Of a stretch of DNA of 16,434 nucleotides, positions 1-8,437 are shown piece after piece. Each line of letters starts with the position of its first letter. Positions within the stretch are counted from its first letter, which is position 1. Position numbers and translations under genes: made by a program. Origin of the DNA: Candidatus Delongbacteria bacterium (lineage in GTDB: Bacteria > UBA4055); the NCBI GenBank assembly GCA_003477045.1, contig DMTS01000208.1, positions 1 to 16,434 of the forward strand, given 5' to 3'. The notes beneath the pieces are model-generated. The model saw nothing but the letters and a program-made list of their open reading frames with translations. It was not told the DNA's origin and did no database searches.

Positions 1-43
1 TTCTTACTGAATATACGAAATTTCTTATATTTAAACAATTGAA

Positions 44-937
44 TTATTCGCCGGAAGCTTTTCTGTTCAGCCTTCTCTGAAGTAAAATTCCGCTTATGAT
101 GAACAAGAGCCCGATGAATGTCGAAGCGAGAATATCTTCGTTCAAGATAAAATTTATAAAGATCAGAGACAAAAAAGGCGACAGGAATATGAGATTGCTT
201 ATTTTCGCGGTAGTTTCAGAATATTTTAAAGCCTTTGACCAGAATAAAAATGTAAGACCCATCTCGAAAAAGCCGATATAGACTCCGCCGAGAAGTCCTT
301 TGAATGAGATCGTGCCGAAATCAGAGAAGAAGAACATAAATATCGTGATATATACAGAGCCGAAAATGAAATTTACGAACAGCCTGACAGAATCTTCCTT
401 GTCATCCCTTGAGTTATATATCCAGTAAAGTGCCCAGATGAAGGCTGAGCCGAGTGCGAGCGCGACACCGTAGGCATCCGTGAACTTGAATGAAAGAACA
501 TCTCCCCGGGTTGATATTACATATACGCCGAAAAAACTTATCATTATAGCTATAAAACTCTTAAGCGTTATCTTCTGCTTCAGGATCGGAATTGAAAGAA
601 GGACAAGTATTATCGCCCAGAAATAATTTAAAGTCTGAGCTTCCTGCGCACGAAGAAGACTGTAGGCTTTGAACAGGATCAAATAATACATGAACGGATT
701 TAAAGCTCCCAGAAATGCGGAATAAAGATAATCCTTCGGTTTAAATTCACGCAGAATTACGATCTTCTTTTCAATATTAAGTGCTATAAAAAGAATAAAT
801 GCCGATGAGACGCTTGATAGAAAGAGCATCTGAAACTGGTTGATCTCATTAAGCGTAAGCTTGAAAGCCACCGCAACAGTTGACCACAGCATTACTGCGA
901 ACAGTGCGAATACATAGGCTTTTTTCTGATCTTTCAT
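44..937 (-). CDS. EamA/DMT-family inner-membrane transporter
   Basis: This is a 297-residue, almost wholly hydrophobic protein with about ten membrane segments, arranged as two EamA repeats (roughly residues 8-142 and 157-290). The length and repeat pattern are typical of the drug/metabolite transporter superfamily, whose members move small metabolites or amino acids across the inner membrane. The first helix carries the WSTVAVAFK stretch common near the start of EamA proteins, and short charged loops separate the helices (for example NIEKK near 54-58). The substrate cannot be read from the sequence. Its ATG overlaps the stop of the upstream ABC-F gene as ATGA, so it is probably translationally coupled and is the third gene of the prfC operon. 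Its link to translation factors may be only shared transcription. The family call is firm and the function is open. Confidence 0.9.
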   Translation of the reverse strand: MKDQKKAYVFALFAVMLWSTVAVAFKLTLNEINQFQMLFLSSVSSAFILFIALNIEKKIVILREFKPKDYLYSAFLGALNPFMYYLILFKAYSLLRAQEAQTLNYFWAIILVLLSIPILKQKITLKSFIAIMISFFGVYVISTRGDVLSFKFTDAYGVALALGSAFIWALYWIYNSRDDKEDSVRLFVNFIFGSVYITIFMFFFSDFGTISFKGLLGGVYIGFFEMGLTFLFWSKALKYSETTAKISNLIFLSPFLSLIFINFILNEDILASTFIGLLFIISGILLQRRLNRKASGE

Positions 938-2880
938 TCTGATGCCTTCAATTTCTCTTCAAGTTTTTCGTTCAGATCAGCCCATTCGTCCATTTTATAC
1001 GCCAGCTGAACTTCAATATTTCCTATCTCCCTGCTCAGGGACATCGTTGTTTCATAATCGTGCTCTAAACCGCCTGAAAGAAGCGATTCTATCTCGGCTT
1101 TTCTGACTTCATAAGTCTCGATCTCTGCTTCGGTTTTTTCAAGTTTCTCTTTGAAATATTTAGTTTCCTTGTGCATCTGATTGCGCCTGTCCGCCTCTGC
1201 CCTCTTCTGATCTTTGGATTTGAACGCGGTCTTATTCTCTTCCTTTTCTGAAGTCTGTATCTGAACAGCCTGACTATCTGCCTGTGCGCGCTTTTCTATA
1301 TAATAACTGTAATTACCTTCGATAATCTTTAATGCACCGTCTTTTATCTCGTAAACCTTATTGGCGAGCTCGTCTAAGAAGAACCTGTCGTGAGATACGA
1401 TTATGATAGTTCCTTCGTAATTTAAAAGAGCTTCCTGGAACAGGTTTTTTGTAGCTGTGTCAAGGTGATTTGTCGGCTCGTCGAGAATAAGAAGATTGCT
1501 TTTGCTTAAAAGTATCTTCAACAGTGCCATTCTTGACTTCTCGCCGCCGGACAGGACTGAAATAGGTTTATAAATATCATTGCCGGAGAATAAAAATGCG
1601 CCGAGCATTGACCTTAATTTTGTATCGTTCTCAGACGAACCGCAGGACTGGATCTCTTCCCAAATATTTCTTTCGGCATTAAGATTCTCGCTGCTCTCCT
1701 GAGAAAAATAAGCAGGAATAACATTCAGCCCGAATTCGACATTTCCGGCAGTGGGTTCAGTTTCTCCGAAAACGATCTTGAACAAAGTTGATTTACCGGC
1801 GCCGTTCTTTCCAACAACTGCGATCTTTTCTCCGCGGTATGCCGTGAAATTGATATTTTCAAATACTTTCAATTCGCCGTAAGATTTAGCGAGATCCCTT
1901 ACCTTGACGACTTCATTTCCGCTTTTTGTTGAATCAGGAAATTTTATTTTGATCTTCTTTGATTCATTTTCCAATTCGATCACATCGAATTTCTCGAGCA
2001 TCTTTATCCTGCTCTGCACCTGAGGCGCTTTTGATGCTTTTGACCTGAATCTGTCTATAAAATCCTGTATCCTCTTAATTTCTCCCTGCTGAGCTTCATA
2101 TTCCTTTTTTAGAGCTTCGAGCCTTCTTTCCTTTTCCTTGAGATAGAAGGAATAATTTCCGCTGTAAATGTTGAACTTGCCTTTTTTCAGCTCTATTATC
2201 TTGCTGACCATTTTATCGAGAAATCTTCTGTCATGCGATACAGTCAGAATTGCTCCCTGATGGTCTCTAAGGTACGATTCAAGCCATTCCATGCTCTCCG
2301 AGTCCAGATGATTTGTAGGCTCGTCCAAAAGAAGTATATCGGCGTTCTTTGAAAGAACTACCGCCAGATTGATCCTTATCTTCCAGCCGCCTGAAAACTC
2401 TGTGCATGAACGGGAGAAATCGTCATCTTTGAATCCAAGGCCTGACAGTATCCTTTTTGCTTCGGAGTCAAATGAATAGCCGTTCTTAATATCGAATTCG
2501 TGGAGAATGTTTTCATATTGTTTTAATACCTGAATATATTCGCTGCTCTCATGATCGCTTACTGAGATCTGCTTTTCAAGCGATTTTATCTCAGCTTCGA
2601 TCTCCGTGATATGCGCCGAGTTTCTCATGAATTCAAGTACGGTAATTTCCGGCAGTTCGGTAGCTTCCTGCGACAGGTAAGCTATAGTTTTTCCAGATCT
2701 GATCTCAATTGAACCTTTGTCGAGATATACATCGTTCATCAGGCTTCGCAGAAATGTCGTTTTCCCGGTACCGTTATCCCCGACTATCCCGATCCTTTCC
2801 GTGTCTCTTATGAATATAGACACATTGTCGAAAATGACCTTGTCAGCAAATCTTAACGATATTTCGGAAATGTTGATCAT
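934..2880 (-). CDS. ABC-F family ATPase (ribosome-associated, Uup/YheS-like)
   Basis: This 648-residue soluble protein has two ABC ATPase domains in one chain and no membrane segment, which is the ABC-F layout. Domain 1 has Walker A GDNGTGKTT (34-42), signature FSGGW (162-166) and Walker B with DEPTNHLD (186-193). Domain 2 has GKNGAGKST (357-365), LSGGEKSR (443-450) and a second DEPTNHLD (467-474). Between them (about 240-320) is the charged helical linker that in known ABC-F proteins reaches the P-site tRNA. The C-terminus (about 550-648) is a Lys/Glu-rich coiled coil like the Uup/YheS C-terminal domain. Such proteins act on stalled or initiating ribosomes, and some give antibiotic resistance. 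The exact subfamily needs a tree. The gene starts 1 bp after prfC and overlaps the transporter gene by ATGA. A Phe replaces the usual first Leu of signature 1, a mild change. Confidence 0.93.
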   Translation of the reverse strand: MINISEISLRFADKVIFDNVSIFIRDTERIGIVGDNGTGKTTFLRSLMNDVYLDKGSIEIRSGKTIAYLSQEATELPEITVLEFMRNSAHITEIEAEIKSLEKQISVSDHESSEYIQVLKQYENILHEFDIKNGYSFDSEAKRILSGLGFKDDDFSRSCTEFSGGWKIRINLAVVLSKNADILLLDEPTNHLDSESMEWLESYLRDHQGAILTVSHDRRFLDKMVSKIIELKKGKFNIYSGNYSFYLKEKERRLEALKKEYEAQQGEIKRIQDFIDRFRSKASKAPQVQSRIKMLEKFDVIELENESKKIKIKFPDSTKSGNEVVKVRDLAKSYGELKVFENINFTAYRGEKIAVVGKNGAGKSTLFKIVFGETEPTAGNVEFGLNVIPAYFSQESSENLNAERNIWEEIQSCGSSENDTKLRSMLGAFLFSGNDIYKPISVLSGGEKSRMALLKILLSKSNLLILDEPTNHLDTATKNLFQEALLNYEGTIIIVSHDRFFLDELANKVYEIKDGALKIIEGNYSYYIEKRAQADSQAVQIQTSEKEENKTAFKSKDQKRAEADRRNQMHKETKYFKEKLEKTEAEIETYEVRKAEIESLLSGGLEHDYETTMSLSREIGNIEVQLAYKMDEWADLNEKLEEKLKASE

Positions 2881-2881
2881 T

Positions 2882-4465
2882 TTATATCTCTGACTTGAAA
2901 TAGAATTTTATATCGGGAAATTTCTCCTGAGCTCTCTGTAAGCTCCATGCGGTTTCGGCGAGAAACACATCTTTTCCCTTATTGTCAACAGCTATAAAAT
3001 AACTATTTTTATCTTTAAAATCTTTGAGTTTATTTTTATCCTCGCAGCCGATCCAGCAGGCGCGGTGCAGATCAACCGGTTCGAATCTGCATAAAGCCGA
3101 GTATTCATGTTCAAGCCTGAATTTTATAACTTCGAACTGGAGGTTCCCTACTGTACCTATAATCTTTTTGCCGTCAGCTGTCCTTGTAAATAATTGGGCG
3201 ACACCTTCGTCCATAAGCTGAAGTATCCCTTTATTTAATTGCTTTGTTTTTAAAGGATCCGCGTTTTCGAGGTACTGGAATAATTCAGGCGCAAAATTCG
3301 GAATTCCGATAAAGTTCAGCTCTTCACCTTCGGTCAGAGTATCTCCGATCCTGAAATTACCCGTGTCGGGGATGCCGACTATGTCTCCCGGATAAGCATC
3401 TTCAATTATCTCTTTCTTTGATGCCATGAAAGATGTCGGACTGCTGAATTTGAAGGTTCTTTTCAACTTTGTATGATAGTAGTACTTGTTCCTCTCGAAC
3501 ATCCCGGAAACCACTTTTACGAAAGCGATCCTCGATCTGTGGTTCGGATCTATATTTGCGTGTATCTTAAAAACGAATCCCGTAAATTTTTCATATTCAG
3601 GATTAATATCTCTTGTATCGGTGGCTACAGGCTGGGGATGCGGAGCTATATCGGTAAAACAGTCCAGAAGATCTCTCACGCCAAAATTGTTCAGCGCGCT
3701 TCCGAAGAAAACAGGACTCAGATCTCCGTGAAGGTATTCTTTTTTAGAAAATTCTTTGAATACCCCCGATACCAGCTTAAATTCTTCACGAAATTTATGA
3801 GCCGACTCTCCAAGCTTATCATCTAGAACAGGATCGTCTATGCTGTCTAATAATATCGAGGCTCCCTCATCGTTCACAACGAGGGAACTCCTGTCGAAAA
3901 TATCCAGCTTCTTATCATATTTATTATAAACACCTTTAAAATCTATTCCCATACCTATCGGCCAGCTTAAAGGAGTAACTTTGCAGTGGAGCTTGAACTC
4001 TATCTCGTCCAGAAGCTCAAAGGCATCCTTACCCGGGCGGTCAAGCTTATTTATAAAGAACATTATCGGTATTTTTCTCATTTTACACACTTCGACGAGC
4101 TTTTCGGTCTGCTGCTCTACACCTTTAGCTACATCTATAACTACGATCACGCTGTCTGCCGCAGTCAAAGTCCTGAAAGTGTCCTCTGCGAAATCCTTGT
4201 GACCGGGTGTATCGAGGATGTTGATCTTATGATCCTTGTACTCGAATCCCATAACTGAAGTCGCTACAGATATACCTCTTTGTCTTTCTATCTCCATGAA
4301 ATCGGATGTCGCGGCATTTCTGATCTTATTCGATTTTACAGCTCCGGCGACCCTTATGGCACCTCCGAATAACAATAATTTCTCTGTTAGAGTAGTCTTT
4401 CCGGCGTCCGGGTGGCTTATTATCGCAAAAGTTCTTCTTCTTCGTATTTCTTTTATTCTTCCCAT
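2882..4465 (-). CDS. prfC: Peptide chain release factor 3 (RF3)
   Basis: RF3 is the translational GTPase that removes RF1/RF2 from the ribosome after termination. About 527 residues from the chosen ATG match the E. coli length of 529. GTPase motifs are in order: G1 HPDAGKTT (18-25), G2 around RGIS, G3 DTPGH (85-89) and G4 NKLD (139-142). RF3-specific stretches include FTGFVFKIHAN and GIPNFAPELF, which follow the E. coli protein closely. A GTG six bases upstream (4469-4471) could add two residues, but it lies inside the ribosome-binding sequence AAGGTGA (4468-4474), so the ATG at 4465 is the better start. It is the first gene of an operon with an ABC-F factor and a transporter, and is divergent from purC. 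No truncation or frameshift is seen. Confidence 0.96.
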   Translation of the reverse strand: MGRIKEIRRRRTFAIISHPDAGKTTLTEKLLLFGGAIRVAGAVKSNKIRNAATSDFMEIERQRGISVATSVMGFEYKDHKINILDTPGHKDFAEDTFRTLTAADSVIVVIDVAKGVEQQTEKLVEVCKMRKIPIMFFINKLDRPGKDAFELLDEIEFKLHCKVTPLSWPIGMGIDFKGVYNKYDKKLDIFDRSSLVVNDEGASILLDSIDDPVLDDKLGESAHKFREEFKLVSGVFKEFSKKEYLHGDLSPVFFGSALNNFGVRDLLDCFTDIAPHPQPVATDTRDINPEYEKFTGFVFKIHANIDPNHRSRIAFVKVVSGMFERNKYYYHTKLKRTFKFSSPTSFMASKKEIIEDAYPGDIVGIPDTGNFRIGDTLTEGEELNFIGIPNFAPELFQYLENADPLKTKQLNKGILQLMDEGVAQLFTRTADGKKIIGTVGNLQFEVIKFRLEHEYSALCRFEPVDLHRACWIGCEDKNKLKDFKDKNSYFIAVDNKGKDVFLAETAWSLQRAQEKFPDIKFYFKSEI

Positions 4466-4467
4466 TT

Positions 4468-4474
4468 TCACCTT
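4468..4474 (-). promoter_or_regulatory. Shine-Dalgarno site of prfC that fixes its start
   Basis: Read on the minus strand this is AAGGTGA, followed by AA and ATG. The AAGG core stands 5 bases before the ATG at 4465. The in-frame GTG at 4471 is part of this site and would have almost no spacing, so it is unlikely to be the start. Confidence 0.6.
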
Positions 4475-4559
4475 GTTAATTTAGCTATAAATTCATTTCA
4501 TTCATGCAATAATCTTTTGCAAGGGCATAAATATAAACTATTTTTTAATAAAAATCACT

Positions 4560-4588
4560 TTGATTTAAAGAGACATATATTTTATATT
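4560..4588 (+). promoter_or_regulatory. Candidate sigma70-type promoter for purC
   Basis: TTGATT at 4560-4565 and TATATT at 4583-4588 are separated by 17 bases, with a good ribosome-binding site (GGAGA, 4606-4610) 6 bases before the purC ATG. The match is 4/6 and 5/6 to TTGACA/TATAAT. The whole 4472-4616 region is very AT-rich, so chance matches are likely. I saw no comparably good promoter pointing towards prfC. Confidence 0.4.
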
Positions 4589-4616
4589 TAGTCAAAATTA
4601 AACTTGGAGAAATATC

Positions 4617-5513
4617 ATGGCAAAAGCTCTTATAACCTCGGACATTAAAGACTTGAAACTTATAAATAAAGGTAAAGTCAGAGAGATATACCAGTTCGGT
4701 AAAGACAAACTTCTTATTGTTACATCCGACAGGATAAGCGCTTTCGATGTTGTCATGGGACAGGCGATACCCGAAAAAGGAAAAATACTTTCCGAGATAT
4801 CAAATTTCTGGTTTAAAAGATTTAAGAAGATCGTAAAAAATCATCTTATTTCTACTGAGCCTGAAAAAGATTTCCCCGAACTCGCGAAATGGAAAGATCA
4901 GCTTGAGGGAAGATCCGTTGTCGTCCACAAATGCAAACCGCTGCCTGTAGAAGCTATTGTCAGAGGTTATCTCGCTGGTTCTGGTTTAAAGGAATATAAA
5001 TCTTCAGGAACCGTGTGCGGTATCAGGCTCGAAAAAGGTCTGAAAAATTCCTCAAAGATAAAAGAACCCATTTTTACGCCTTCAACAAAAGCCGAGATCG
5101 GTATGCATGACGAAAATATTCCGTTTGAAAAAATGTGCGAAATGATCGGTAAGGAACTCGCTGAAAAAGTTAAAAAGATCAGTCTTGAACTCTATAAAGC
5201 CGGAAGAGATTACGCCGAGAAAAAGGGAATTATAATCGCCGACACAAAATTTGAGTTCGGTCTACTGGGAAAAGAACTCGTTCTTATTGATGAGGTTCTT
5301 ACGCCCGATTCATCAAGGTTCTGGCCTGTGGACGGATACAAAGAAGGCGAGAATCAGAAGAGCTTCGATAAGCAGTACTTGAGAGATTATCTGGAGAAAC
5401 TGACAGAGGAAGGCAAATGGGATAAAAATCCTCCCGCTCCTAAACTTCCTTCAGAAGTTACAAGCACAACTGCGAAAAAGTATAAAGATGTCTTGAAAAA
5501 GCTGGTGAAATAA
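4617..5513 (+). CDS. purC: SAICAR synthase (phosphoribosylaminoimidazole-succinocarboxamide synthase)
   Basis: PurC joins aspartate to CAIR using ATP, giving SAICAR in de novo purine synthesis in the cytoplasm. The 298-residue length fits the longer, yeast-like form rather than the roughly 237-residue E. coli form. The N-terminal nucleotide-binding part has GKVREIY (19-25) and the SDRISAFDV motif (37-45). The first family signature is LPVEAIVRGYLAGSG (109-123) and the second is in IDEVLTPDSSRFW (224-236). The substrate-binding loop FTPSTKAEIGMHDENI (153-168) is also intact. The ATG has a GGAGA site 6 bases upstream. No other purine gene is in the window, so purC is not in a pur cluster here. 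A small STAS gene follows after 1 bp. Confidence 0.97.
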   Translation: MAKALITSDIKDLKLINKGKVREIYQFGKDKLLIVTSDRISAFDVVMGQAIPEKGKILSEISNFWFKRFKKIVKNHLISTEPEKDFPELAKWKDQLEGRSVVVHKCKPLPVEAIVRGYLAGSGLKEYKSSGTVCGIRLEKGLKNSSKIKEPIFTPSTKAEIGMHDENIPFEKMCEMIGKELAEKVKKISLELYKAGRDYAEKKGIIIADTKFEFGLLGKELVLIDEVLTPDSSRFWPVDGYKEGENQKSFDKQYLRDYLEKLTEEGKWDKNPPAPKLPSEVTSTTAKKYKDVLKKLVK

Positions 5514-5514
5514 A

Positions 5515-5802
5515 ATGAATATTGAAAAAAAAGGTAAAACTGCGGATATTTTTTTTTCCCGCGACCTGACCGGAGAAGCATCAAATGAATTTGTAAAAAA
5601 AATGAATGAGCTGGTCTCGGAAGATATAAAGAGATTCAATATTGATTTTACATCCGTATCGCATATAGACTCATATTCCCTTTCAAATATAATAGTTCTC
5701 TGCGATAAGCCCGATCTTGAATTCACATTCAGGAAAATAAGCCGTTCTATAGCGAAAATTTTTGATGTGATAAAGCTGAATAAACAGGTTCTTATAGAAT
5801 AA
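5515..5802 (+). CDS. Small STAS-domain protein (anti-sigma-factor antagonist-like)
   Basis: This 95-residue single-domain protein shows the STAS pattern. It has a hydrophobic strand (FNIDFTSVSHID, 41-52), the DSxxL turn at the start of a helix (D52, S53, Y54, S55, L56), and a C-terminal helix of the form IAKIFDVIKLNKQV, like the end of SpoIIAA/RsbV proteins. STAS antagonists bind anti-sigma kinases and are switched by phosphorylation of a Ser or Thr in the DSSGL-type loop. Here the residue aligned by eye with that phospho-serine is Tyr54, and the following Gly is Ser55, so classic switching is doubtful. The gene starts 1 bp after the purC stop and probably uses a GGTGA stretch at the end of purC for ribosome binding. 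No anti-sigma kinase or sigma factor is nearby. The fold call is by pattern only. Confidence 0.7.
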   Translation: MNIEKKGKTADIFFSRDLTGEASNEFVKKMNELVSEDIKRFNIDFTSVSHIDSYSLSNIIVLCDKPDLEFTFRKISRSIAKIFDVIKLNKQVLIE

Positions 5803-5817
5803 AACCTTATCTTTTAA

Positions 5818-8322
5818 TTACTTTGTCAGAACTTCCTTCATTTTTTCAGATAACTCTTCCATGGAAAACGGTTTTTCAAGAAATCCTTTAGCTCCGTTCA
5901 TAAGCAGAGCTTCTACTTTGCTCGACATGCTGTAGCCGCTGCTGATTATAGCTTTAATCTCAGGCTGAAGTTTTTTAAGTTCGAGAAAAACTTTTTCTCC
6001 GTCCATACCGGGCATGATCATATCCAAGATCACGCATTTTATATCAGGATTGTTCTTAAAAATATCAATAGCGATTTTACCGTTCTCCGCTTTAAGCGTT
6101 TTATACCCGAGATATGAAAGCATATCCGAAGTGGCGTTAAGCACCATTTTCTCATCATCTACGATAAGAACGGTTTCATTGTTCGGAATTCTGCCTGAAA
6201 CAGAAGCCTCTCCGGAACTCTTACCCTCCCATTCTTTTACGGGCAGGTATATGCTGAAGGTCGAACCGATAAATTTTTCGCTCTGGAACAGTAGAATTCC
6301 TTCATGATTCCTGACAATGCCGTATGCGGATGCGAGACCCAGCCCCGAACCTTTACCTTTTTTTCTCGTGGTAAAAAATGGATCGAAGATCTTCATCTTT
6401 AATTCTTCGTCTATGCCTGTTCCGTTATCCTTTACCGAACATTTATAGTATTTTTGTTTTTTTAATGAATTAGTCATAATGAACTCTTCATCAGGATCGA
6501 AAAACTCAGTTCTGATCTCTATTATACCTGTGTCTTCTATAGCCTGAATTGCGTTAAGTATGATGTTTGTGACCGCCTGACTGATCTGTGATTTGTCTCC
6601 TTCCACCGCCAGATTTTCTGATGAAGACAGTTCAAGTTTGAAAACGATGTTTTTATTTGTATGTGAAAATAGTTCATAGATCGATCTTACAAGTTCGTTT
6701 GGATCGAATTTCGTGACTTCGTACTTGCCTGCTTTTGCCATTCCGAGAAGCTGGCGGGATAGTCCCGAAGCGTTTTTGATCTGCTCTTCAACTACGCTGA
6801 TCCTGGTCGTGATCTCTTCATTCTTTTCATTTTTAAGTTTTAGCATCGAAATATTGCCCTGAATTCCCATCAGAATGTTGTTGAAATCATGCGCTACCCC
6901 GGCTGCAAGATTACCCAGTGCGGCCATTTTCTCAGATTCTTTTATTTTTTCTCTATAAATAATATCTTTTCTCTCCGACATTTTATATTCAGTTATATCA
7001 GGTCCTATAAGCTGGTATTCGGTGATCTTTCCTGTCTCGTCAAATGAAGCTCTGACCGTCAGATAGTAAAAAACATCCGATCCGTTTATTTTGATCAGGA
7101 ATTCAAATCCCTGTACCGGATTTGACTGACTCAGTTCATCGAGCTTTGTGTTAAGAACTATTGCTTCCTCTTCGCTGAAAATCTCAACGATATCTCTATT
7201 CTTAAGTTTGTTGGTTCTGTACCTGAACTTCTGATAAAATGGCCTGTTGAAAAATATGATCTTCTTGCTTCCATTCAGCCTGCAGACCATACAGGTCATA
7301 TCTGTAAGAACGGTTTTGTAAAGCTTCTGACTGACTTCGAGGTTCTTCTGAAGATAGTCATTTATCTCTTTTTCTTTTATAATTATCGTCATTGTTCTAA
7401 ACCTGTGCAATATTAATAGCAGCACGCAAATAGTCAGCAATGACAGCATTAGAAACTTGATCGGCAGATACGAATTCTTTCTGAAGATAGAACTCTCCGA
7501 CACAGCGGAAAATACATTCCATGACTCGCCGAAAGTCAACCTGATCTTTTTAAAATCTCCGTAATATTTCTCTCCGTTGTAATCGAAACTGAATCTTTCT
7601 TTGATCTCTCCTGCCAGAAATTTTTCGAAAAATACCGAAACAGGATTGATTTTTCTAATATCATCTGAAACATTCTTTCCGGTCTCGTTTTTATTATTGC
7701 TGTAAAGTATATTTCCTGAATTACTAAGTATCCATTGTATATTCTTTTCACCGGAGCTTCGGAATTTCTCTCTAAGAAAATCCGTCAGATGATCAAATGA
7801 AATCAGATAAGCCAATGATCCGTCATAATCGCCGTTCTTCATTACAGGCATATGAAGACCTATGCCGTAATACCCCTGAACAGCCATGAAAACATCGCTG
7901 AAGACCGGTTCGTGATCGGTCATTATCTTTTTTACATGGCTCTGATAACTGATGTCTCTGCCTACTGAATTCTGATTGTCCGGCACAGTGAAAACTATTA
8001 TCCCGTTCCTGTCGGTTCTCGTTACCGAGCTTATGAACGGCTTGTGCAGCATAAGACTGTTCTCGATCTTTCTTCGGCTGTCTTCATCGAGACTGTATTG
8101 CGAATGATGCTCGGCTTCAAGCTGAAGATGCTTTGACAGCATCTCTATCACAGATTCAATATTCTGAATTGAATTTTTAACCGCGAAATCGTTGAAAAGC
8201 AGTTCCCTTTCAACGATCCTTGATCTGGTTTCGATTATGAAGTAATATGAAAAATAGATCAATAGCACAATGGACAGTGTTATAACTGTCAAGAAAATTG
8301 AGTAGTTCACTCTACCTTTCAT
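5818..8322 (-). CDS. Hybrid sensor histidine kinase (Cache-PAS-HisKA-HATPase-REC)
   Basis: This 834-residue membrane kinase has a transmembrane helix at about 8-30, an extracytoplasmic double-Cache-like sensor (about 35-280), a second membrane helix (288-307), a PAS domain (about 332-450), HisKA with phospho-acceptor His478 in GVAHDFNN, a HATPase domain (N590, DNGTG 632-636, GKGSGLGL 656-663) and a C-terminal receiver (D722/D723, phospho-acceptor Asp767 in VILDMIMPG, Lys817). Cache domains usually bind small metabolites, so it probably senses a periplasmic solute; the ligand is unknown. All catalytic residues appear intact. It is a single-gene unit ending 15 bp from the convergent STAS gene, with no terminator hairpin seen between them. 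The start has AGGT a few bases upstream. No HPt or separate response regulator is encoded nearby, so its output partner lies elsewhere. Confidence 0.94.
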   Translation of the reverse strand: MKGRVNYSIFLTVITLSIVLLIYFSYYFIIETRSRIVERELLFNDFAVKNSIQNIESVIEMLSKHLQLEAEHHSQYSLDEDSRRKIENSLMLHKPFISSVTRTDRNGIIVFTVPDNQNSVGRDISYQSHVKKIMTDHEPVFSDVFMAVQGYYGIGLHMPVMKNGDYDGSLAYLISFDHLTDFLREKFRSSGEKNIQWILSNSGNILYSNNKNETGKNVSDDIRKINPVSVFFEKFLAGEIKERFSFDYNGEKYYGDFKKIRLTFGESWNVFSAVSESSIFRKNSYLPIKFLMLSLLTICVLLLILHRFRTMTIIIKEKEINDYLQKNLEVSQKLYKTVLTDMTCMVCRLNGSKKIIFFNRPFYQKFRYRTNKLKNRDIVEIFSEEEAIVLNTKLDELSQSNPVQGFEFLIKINGSDVFYYLTVRASFDETGKITEYQLIGPDITEYKMSERKDIIYREKIKESEKMAALGNLAAGVAHDFNNILMGIQGNISMLKLKNEKNEEITTRISVVEEQIKNASGLSRQLLGMAKAGKYEVTKFDPNELVRSIYELFSHTNKNIVFKLELSSSENLAVEGDKSQISQAVTNIILNAIQAIEDTGIIEIRTEFFDPDEEFIMTNSLKKQKYYKCSVKDNGTGIDEELKMKIFDPFFTTRKKGKGSGLGLASAYGIVRNHEGILLFQSEKFIGSTFSIYLPVKEWEGKSSGEASVSGRIPNNETVLIVDDEKMVLNATSDMLSYLGYKTLKAENGKIAIDIFKNNPDIKCVILDMIMPGMDGEKVFLELKKLQPEIKAIISSGYSMSSKVEALLMNGAKGFLEKPFSMEELSEKMKEVLTK

Positions 8323-8437
8323 AATACCTGTCTGTATTTATTCAGGCTCACTGTTTTAATGTATAATGATACAATATAATACTTTTTTTTTATAAAAACA
8401 AACATTATATTGCTGACCTTATTAAAATCAGGGATCT
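8323..8437. promoter_or_regulatory. Divergent promoter region, hybrid kinase / Omp85-like gene
   Basis: This 115-bp, very AT-rich gap must hold promoters for both divergent genes. Towards the kinase, TTGTTT (complement of 8396-8401) and TATATT (complement of 8373-8378) are 17 bases apart. Towards the barrel gene, TATAAT occurs at 8362-8367 and 8375-8380 without a good -35 box. A run of nine T lies at 8383-8391. These assignments are weak because of base composition. Confidence 0.35.
8372..8412. repeat. 9-bp perfect inverted repeat in the divergent promoter region
   Basis: CAATATAAT at 8372-8380 is matched by its exact complement ATTATATTG at 8404-8412, with 23 bp between. The arm centres are 32 bp apart, about three helical turns, so a protein could bind both arms on the same face of the DNA. 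Each arm also contains a TATAAT box, one reading right and one reading left. The sequence is low in complexity and a chance origin is possible. Confidence 0.45.

Noticed and set aside
3473..3826. A 117-codon open frame on the plus strand inside prfC
   Set aside because: It is antisense to a conserved RF3 region, shows no family motif and a second overlapping frame is equally open, which points to base composition.
4505..4521. Inverted repeat TGCAA-N7-TTGCA between prfC and purC, as a possible purine-repressor operator
   Set aside because: The arms are only 5 bp and the 17-bp length and sequence do not fit the PurR operator (16 bp, CGCAA/TTGCG arms). It also lies well upstream of the purC promoter candidate. 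Chance is the simpler reading.
5803..5817. Possible bidirectional terminator between the STAS gene and the hybrid kinase
   Set aside because: Only 15 bp are available and no stem of useful length can be drawn.
8383..8391. Run of nine T as a phase-variation tract
   Set aside because: It is intergenic in a very AT-rich gap, similar A/T runs occur throughout the window, and nothing shows length variation.
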